The translations under genes and the position numbers were made by a program. 64,000 nucleotides of DNA, from contig OU015493.1 in assembly GCA_907164885.2 (NCBI GenBank), positions 220,492,781 through 220,556,780 of the forward strand. The letters run 5' to 3'. This stretch comes from Dolomedes plantarius (Eukaryota > Arthropoda > Arachnida > Araneae > Dolomedidae). The notes under the pieces are model-generated. The model saw nothing but the letters and a program-made list of their open reading frames with translations, was not told where the DNA came from and did not search any database. Shown one piece after another: positions 60,051 to 64,000 of the stretch. The number at the start of each line of letters is the position of its first letter. Position 1 is the first letter of the stretch.

Positions 60051-62989
60051 TTCAGATATAAATACGGGTATAAATTGTTTTAACGTATTATTTAAAACTT
60101 GGACGAATTTCTAATCTAGTGGCAAATTGAACAGAGAAAAACCGCGAGTTAGAATTCGGCAAAAGGCTAAAGCTGTGTTACATCTACCTTTGAGGTATTC
60201 CCCTCACAGAAAGAGACTTTCCTGTTTCAGGCCAAAATTTGTACAAAAATATGTTCACGGATATGGGAGAAAAGTTTGGATATGTTATGTTTTTTGAAAG
60301 CGTACTTAAAAAATAAAATAAAATAAATTAGAAATAAATATAGCTAACTGTAATTATTTACATGAAAAATAAAAATAGATTTTTCATTGATATTTATGAC
60401 AAATGTTTGGGGATTCATGTATTATTGAAACCCGGTAATTCCCTGGTACTCAGTTCTGGAAAATAACTTGCAATCCCTAATTCCAATTCACCATCTTATT
60501 AGCAAAATTTTGAAATTTGGATCAACTGAGCAGCGAAAAGAATATCTATCTGTTACAGAACTATTAGAGTGTTTTTATTTAGAGGGTATAAAAAACACAG
60601 CAATATAAGAATTAGTGTCAAATAAAGCGCTTTACCAGGTTTCCAGTTAACTGTGATTGTTAATACATTTTATCAAAATGATTTTTTGCACTCTCCTTTG
60701 CCATAATAAATCCAAACGTAATGTCAAGCATTTTTATCTAATAATTTATATCTATGCTTTATTGAGCATGCTCATTCCACGATTTAGAATATATTTCACC
60801 ACAAATCATATTTAAAATAAACAATGAATTCCACTGATTGTGAAAAATGACGGGAGAATTAACATGTTTAAAAACTGATACTGACATTGCTTGTTTTGAG
60901 ATAAGTGAACTTCCGTAGCCATAGCAGAGCTAAAAACATTAATTCTTAAATATTTTATTATTTAATATCCAAATCCTCTACATCTGTTTGCTTAAAAGGA
61001 GTCCTCTTCGTTATTGCTATTTTAAAAGTATCACAAAATGCAATAATTTTGTAAGAAAACTTTGCAAGACAAGTTTTTTTTTCTCCCGTTTTCGTTTAAT
61101 TAAAGACTGGCCAAAACACTATAGAAGCTGAATATAGGAGACCTAAAAACATATTTCCATTGCAACTATTGTAGGTATCGTTAGTTTTACCATTCCCTTG
61201 CAAAAGGTTTTATGTGTGTTGTAAAGTTTCGTAATTTTTGCACTGAAGGAAAAATCGTGGACAACGCACAAAAGGTAAGCGGACGGCGGAGCAGAGTCCC
61301 TGACGAAGCGATCGATCGACGGAGTTGCGTAGACTGAGTCGGGAATTTTTCCAGAAAAGCTGTGAACTTTTACCGGCAATCGGTGGAGGGGATTTGCGGA
61401 GGCTGTCGTTCCACAGGTAGTTATCATAATTTGCGTTTTTATGCGGCCTGATGTTTTGGGACAGAAGCATAAAAACCCAGGAAGATAAATATTAAATGAA
61501 CGGCGGTAAGCATTAATTTAATTGAGAATTATGTTCCTCTTGGGAAAGCTGTTTTATTGACTTTTCATGGGCAATATTTTATAGCGTATTTGATCTGATA
61601 TTTTACAGTTATTTAAATGCACGAAACTAGAAGTTACCAAATTCTCTGGGTTTTTTTAAATATTGAGAAAAAAAAAGAGAATCCAAGCTGATGATAATAC
61701 GAGATTTATTTAGCAATATCTTTTTGAATTATGTTTTTGAATCTACCCACGTCTTAGTTTTAGCAAAGTTCTTAATAAAATCTGTTTAGTTGTGCAAGCA
61801 CTGAAAAAATTCTCTACGAATGAAATATGACTTTACAAGCACTTGAACTCCTTTGAGAAGGGCGTTTTGATAAATTCCCTTGCCTAATTTTGATAGCTTG
61901 CATATAAGTGATATTTTTCTCAACTCAAATGAGTGAAATTTGAATTTATAGAAAACTACCGTTGATTTTAATAAAAGATTAAGATGAATGTAGTAGACAA
62001 TGTGATCACAATGCTGTATTCATTCGATGTTCTTCCGTTAAATGACATTTGTTAAATTTTACCAACTTTAACTTCGTTTTGACAAAACTCTAAATGGAAT
62101 ATGCTTGACAATAAAACCTGAAATTTAACTGTACATATCATATGTTAAAAAAAATATCAGAAAATTTCTCTTCACCGAATCTTTATTTTTTTAAAGGGGA
62201 TAAAGGAACAATTGAGTATAGAGAGTTTCTGGAAAAAATAAAGTGCCTCAATTATCCTCTAATTGTGTCAAAAAATGGTTCTCGAACAAATTAATCGTGG
62301 CTTTGGTCACCAGTAATATACATTTTCTAAAGTTATTAGTAAAAGGCACAAACAAGCATGCAGTGTAGTTTAACGTTGGTTGGTTGCAGACCTACATTGT
62401 ACACAATGCACCTCCATAACTTACTTCAGCGGCAAAAACTGAAACTTGTTAACTGTCCCAAGGAATTGATTATTCAAGCTAACCACTCCCAGATCATAGC
62501 GGTCTGTTCACGTTGCATCCCAAACGTTGCGTTGCGTTATTACATTATCTCCGAGATTGTTGGCATGACCTGTGATTGGTTTGATATATCATGAGGGAAA
62601 TAAAATGAACTCTGGGATTATTGGAAATTTTCAACGCTGAAACGCTTCGGATTTAGTGTGAGCAAAGTTGGAAAAAAGTTAAAAAGAAAAGTTTATAAAA
62701 TGTCAAAGTTTGAAATTATAAAGTTAAAGTTGGATCTCACTGTTGATGCAACTAGGCTAGGTTCGGCTGGAAATGATGTGTAATTAAAGTTGTTAGTTTA
62801 ATATTTTGATCAAAGTGATAAATCTTCTATTTGTCAAAATATTGTTGTAATTTTATCCCCCCCACCCCCACCCCCTCCAAGGAAGCCACCCAGATGATAA
62901 GTTCTAAGCCTGTTAATTTTGACAAGTTACAAAGAAAAATAATCAAAGTGATATCGAATGCATATTTTCGGATCGTGTGCAACCCTCAC
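60051..62989. other. Unassigned AT-rich spacer
   Basis: A CpG-containing, GC-richer patch at about 61255-61410 stands out from its surroundings but shows no motif. A pyrimidine/purine C run lies near 62856-62878. No gene is supported. Confidence 0.45.
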
Positions 62990-63170
62990 TGGACGATGGC
63001 TGAATGGCTTGGGTGCTGGCCTTCGGTGCAAGAGTCTGTGGGTTCGAGTCCCACTCTTGTCATGGACGTTTGTAGCCGTTCGGAATCGGCTTTAAGCAGT
63101 AGGTCCTTGTCTAATTAGCCGTCGTGTAGCAATAAAAGTATGAATGTAACTCTTTAAACCAAACCAAACA
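62990..63170 (+). mobile_element. tRNA-derived SINE (family 1)
   Basis: A tRNA-like head carries an A box TGGCTGAATGG (62998-63008) and a perfect B box GGTTCGAGTCC (63041-63051), the internal RNA polymerase III promoter. A body with ATCGGCTTTAAGCAGTAGGT follows, then AATAAAAG and an A/C-rich tail AAACCAAACCAAAC at about 63158-63171. It lacks acceptor-stem pairing, so it is not a functional tRNA. Movement would depend on a LINE. The tail resembles the A/C-rich end of the non-LTR element at 7549. Confidence 0.8.
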
Positions 63171-63617
63171 GGATTGTCTAAGAAAAAGTAATGATTCTAA
63201 TTGCAAAACAGCTTAAGAAGAGTCTGTAAAATGTATTGTAAGATGACATTCCGCTCTCAGATATGAAATTTATCATTTTCGGTTGAAGTGCAGAGGAAAA
63301 TTCTCAAAATAATCTACAATAATAAATTAGGAAAGTTAAGGTCATTTTTACAGATAAAAGCAATGCAATATATGCCTTTAAGGCAACATTCATGCTGCGA
63401 TAAACTAATTTGAAATAATATAATGTGTCCATGATTACTATAAATTCATTAGAAAATTTATTAGCAGCCAAATTTTAGGTTATAATTGAAGAAAATAAAC
63501 AATAAGTTTATTCTTAGAGTTTAGTTTGTCTTTAAAATTATATATCATTAATAACTGAGAAACAAATAATATATAATTCATGTAATTACAAATATTTACT
63601 TCTAATATTAATTTTCG
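63171..63617. other. Unassigned AT-rich spacer between SINEs
   Basis: No motif recognised. Confidence 0.5.
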
Positions 63618-63840
63618 CGGCTTGTGGTAGCCCTGTGGTACAGCACGCTGGTGTTCGGTGCTGAGAGTACTCGGTTCGAATCCCGGCGTCACGCCATGAA
63701 AAATGCCTCCGTTTGTGTCATCCCTTCATAGGGGACGATGCTGGTCCACCTATGTGGTGCCCCCATAGTAATAAGGCCATAATAATAAAACCGCGGTGAT
63801 AATAGGCGAATGTTTAAAGGGACAAGGCCTCCCCATTGGG
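63618..63840 (+). mobile_element. tRNA-derived SINE (family 2)
   Basis: The head reads CGGCTTGTGGTAGCCCTGTG, GTACAGCACGCTGGTG and then GGTTCGAATCCCGGCGTCAC, with an exact B box and an A box-like TAGCCCTGTGGTACAGC. The body includes TCATCCCTTCATAGGGGACG, GGTGCCCCCATAGTAATAAG and CCGCGGTGATAATAGGCG. The copy at 32151-32340 (minus strand) matches the head and the CATCCCTTCATAGG block. It ends before a (TA)n tract. Confidence 0.8.

Positions 63841-63891
<51 letters not shown>
63841..63891. repeat. (TA)n microsatellite
   Basis: A pure AT dinucleotide run after AAAA. Confidence 0.95.
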
Positions 63892-63895
<4 letters not shown>

Positions 63896-64000
63896 TTTCA
63901 GCCTGTTATATTTGCCTGAATTATTTTTGTGGAGTATGATAGAGAAACTAATCAATACTTTGATAATAAAAAAGCTGCTTAATATTTTGAAACAGTTTTT

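Noticed and set aside
62990..63070. Functional tRNA gene at 62.99 kb (and at 63.62 kb)
   Set aside because: A and B boxes are present but no acceptor-stem pairing or proper cloverleaf could be drawn. Both continue into SINE bodies.

Overview
This window looks like repeat-dense, AT-rich intergenic DNA from an animal nuclear genome. It is most likely an arthropod and plausibly a spider or other chelicerate. That inference rests on the transposon mix (Tc1/mariner DD34E, hAT/ZMYM1-type, piggyBac, Helitron, Ty3/gypsy, Jockey-type non-LTR, tRNA-derived SINEs), the long (TA)n microsatellites and the lack of compact gene structure. No convincing intact host gene was found. Nearly every protein-like stretch belongs to a mobile element and is broken by frameshifts or stops.

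Layout. 1-250 is the end of a Ty3/gypsy integrase. 717-1667 is a small pogo/Tigger-like DNA transposon lying between (TA)n tracts. About 2600-7549 is a decayed Jockey-type non-LTR retrotransposon (endonuclease, reverse transcriptase, RNase H, C-terminal tail) split by a complete but decayed Tc1-like element (5614-6990). 7800-10628 is a hAT-like element whose right end is an inverted copy of its left end, and it carries a solo LTR (8224-9203). 11177-12960 is a probable 1.8 kb LTR containing 64-bp tandem repeats. 13-18.6 kb is mostly anonymous, with a 138-bp direct duplication, a 179-bp tandem duplication and a Helitron 3' end.

18876-30842 is the dominant feature: a satellite array of 38 tandem monomers of 315 bp, almost identical to one another. 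It abuts a hAT terminus on its left side.

31-38 kb holds a truncated Tc1 element, a Ty3/gypsy integrase tail with polypurine tract and LTR start, a full-length Tc1 element with matched 28-bp terminal repeats, a SINE and a 472-bp hAT MITE with an 8-bp target duplication. 40746-42992 is a complete-ended piggyBac element with TTAA duplications and a broken transposase. 45-49.4 kb holds Helitron ends and a decayed hAT transposase. 51.9-54.2 kb is bounded by inverted CACAGAG termini and contains a striking pre-miRNA-like hairpin and a possible short first coding exon.

56498-58181 encodes the best-preserved protein of the window, a Mutator-like (PF20700-type) transposase of about 560 residues disrupted by one extra A. 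59.3-60.05 kb is a Helitron-like fragment, and two tRNA-derived SINEs lie near the right end.

The genes do not form a pathway: the region is a nested graveyard of transposons around a young satellite array. All family assignments are by eye from protein motifs and termini. No database search was run.
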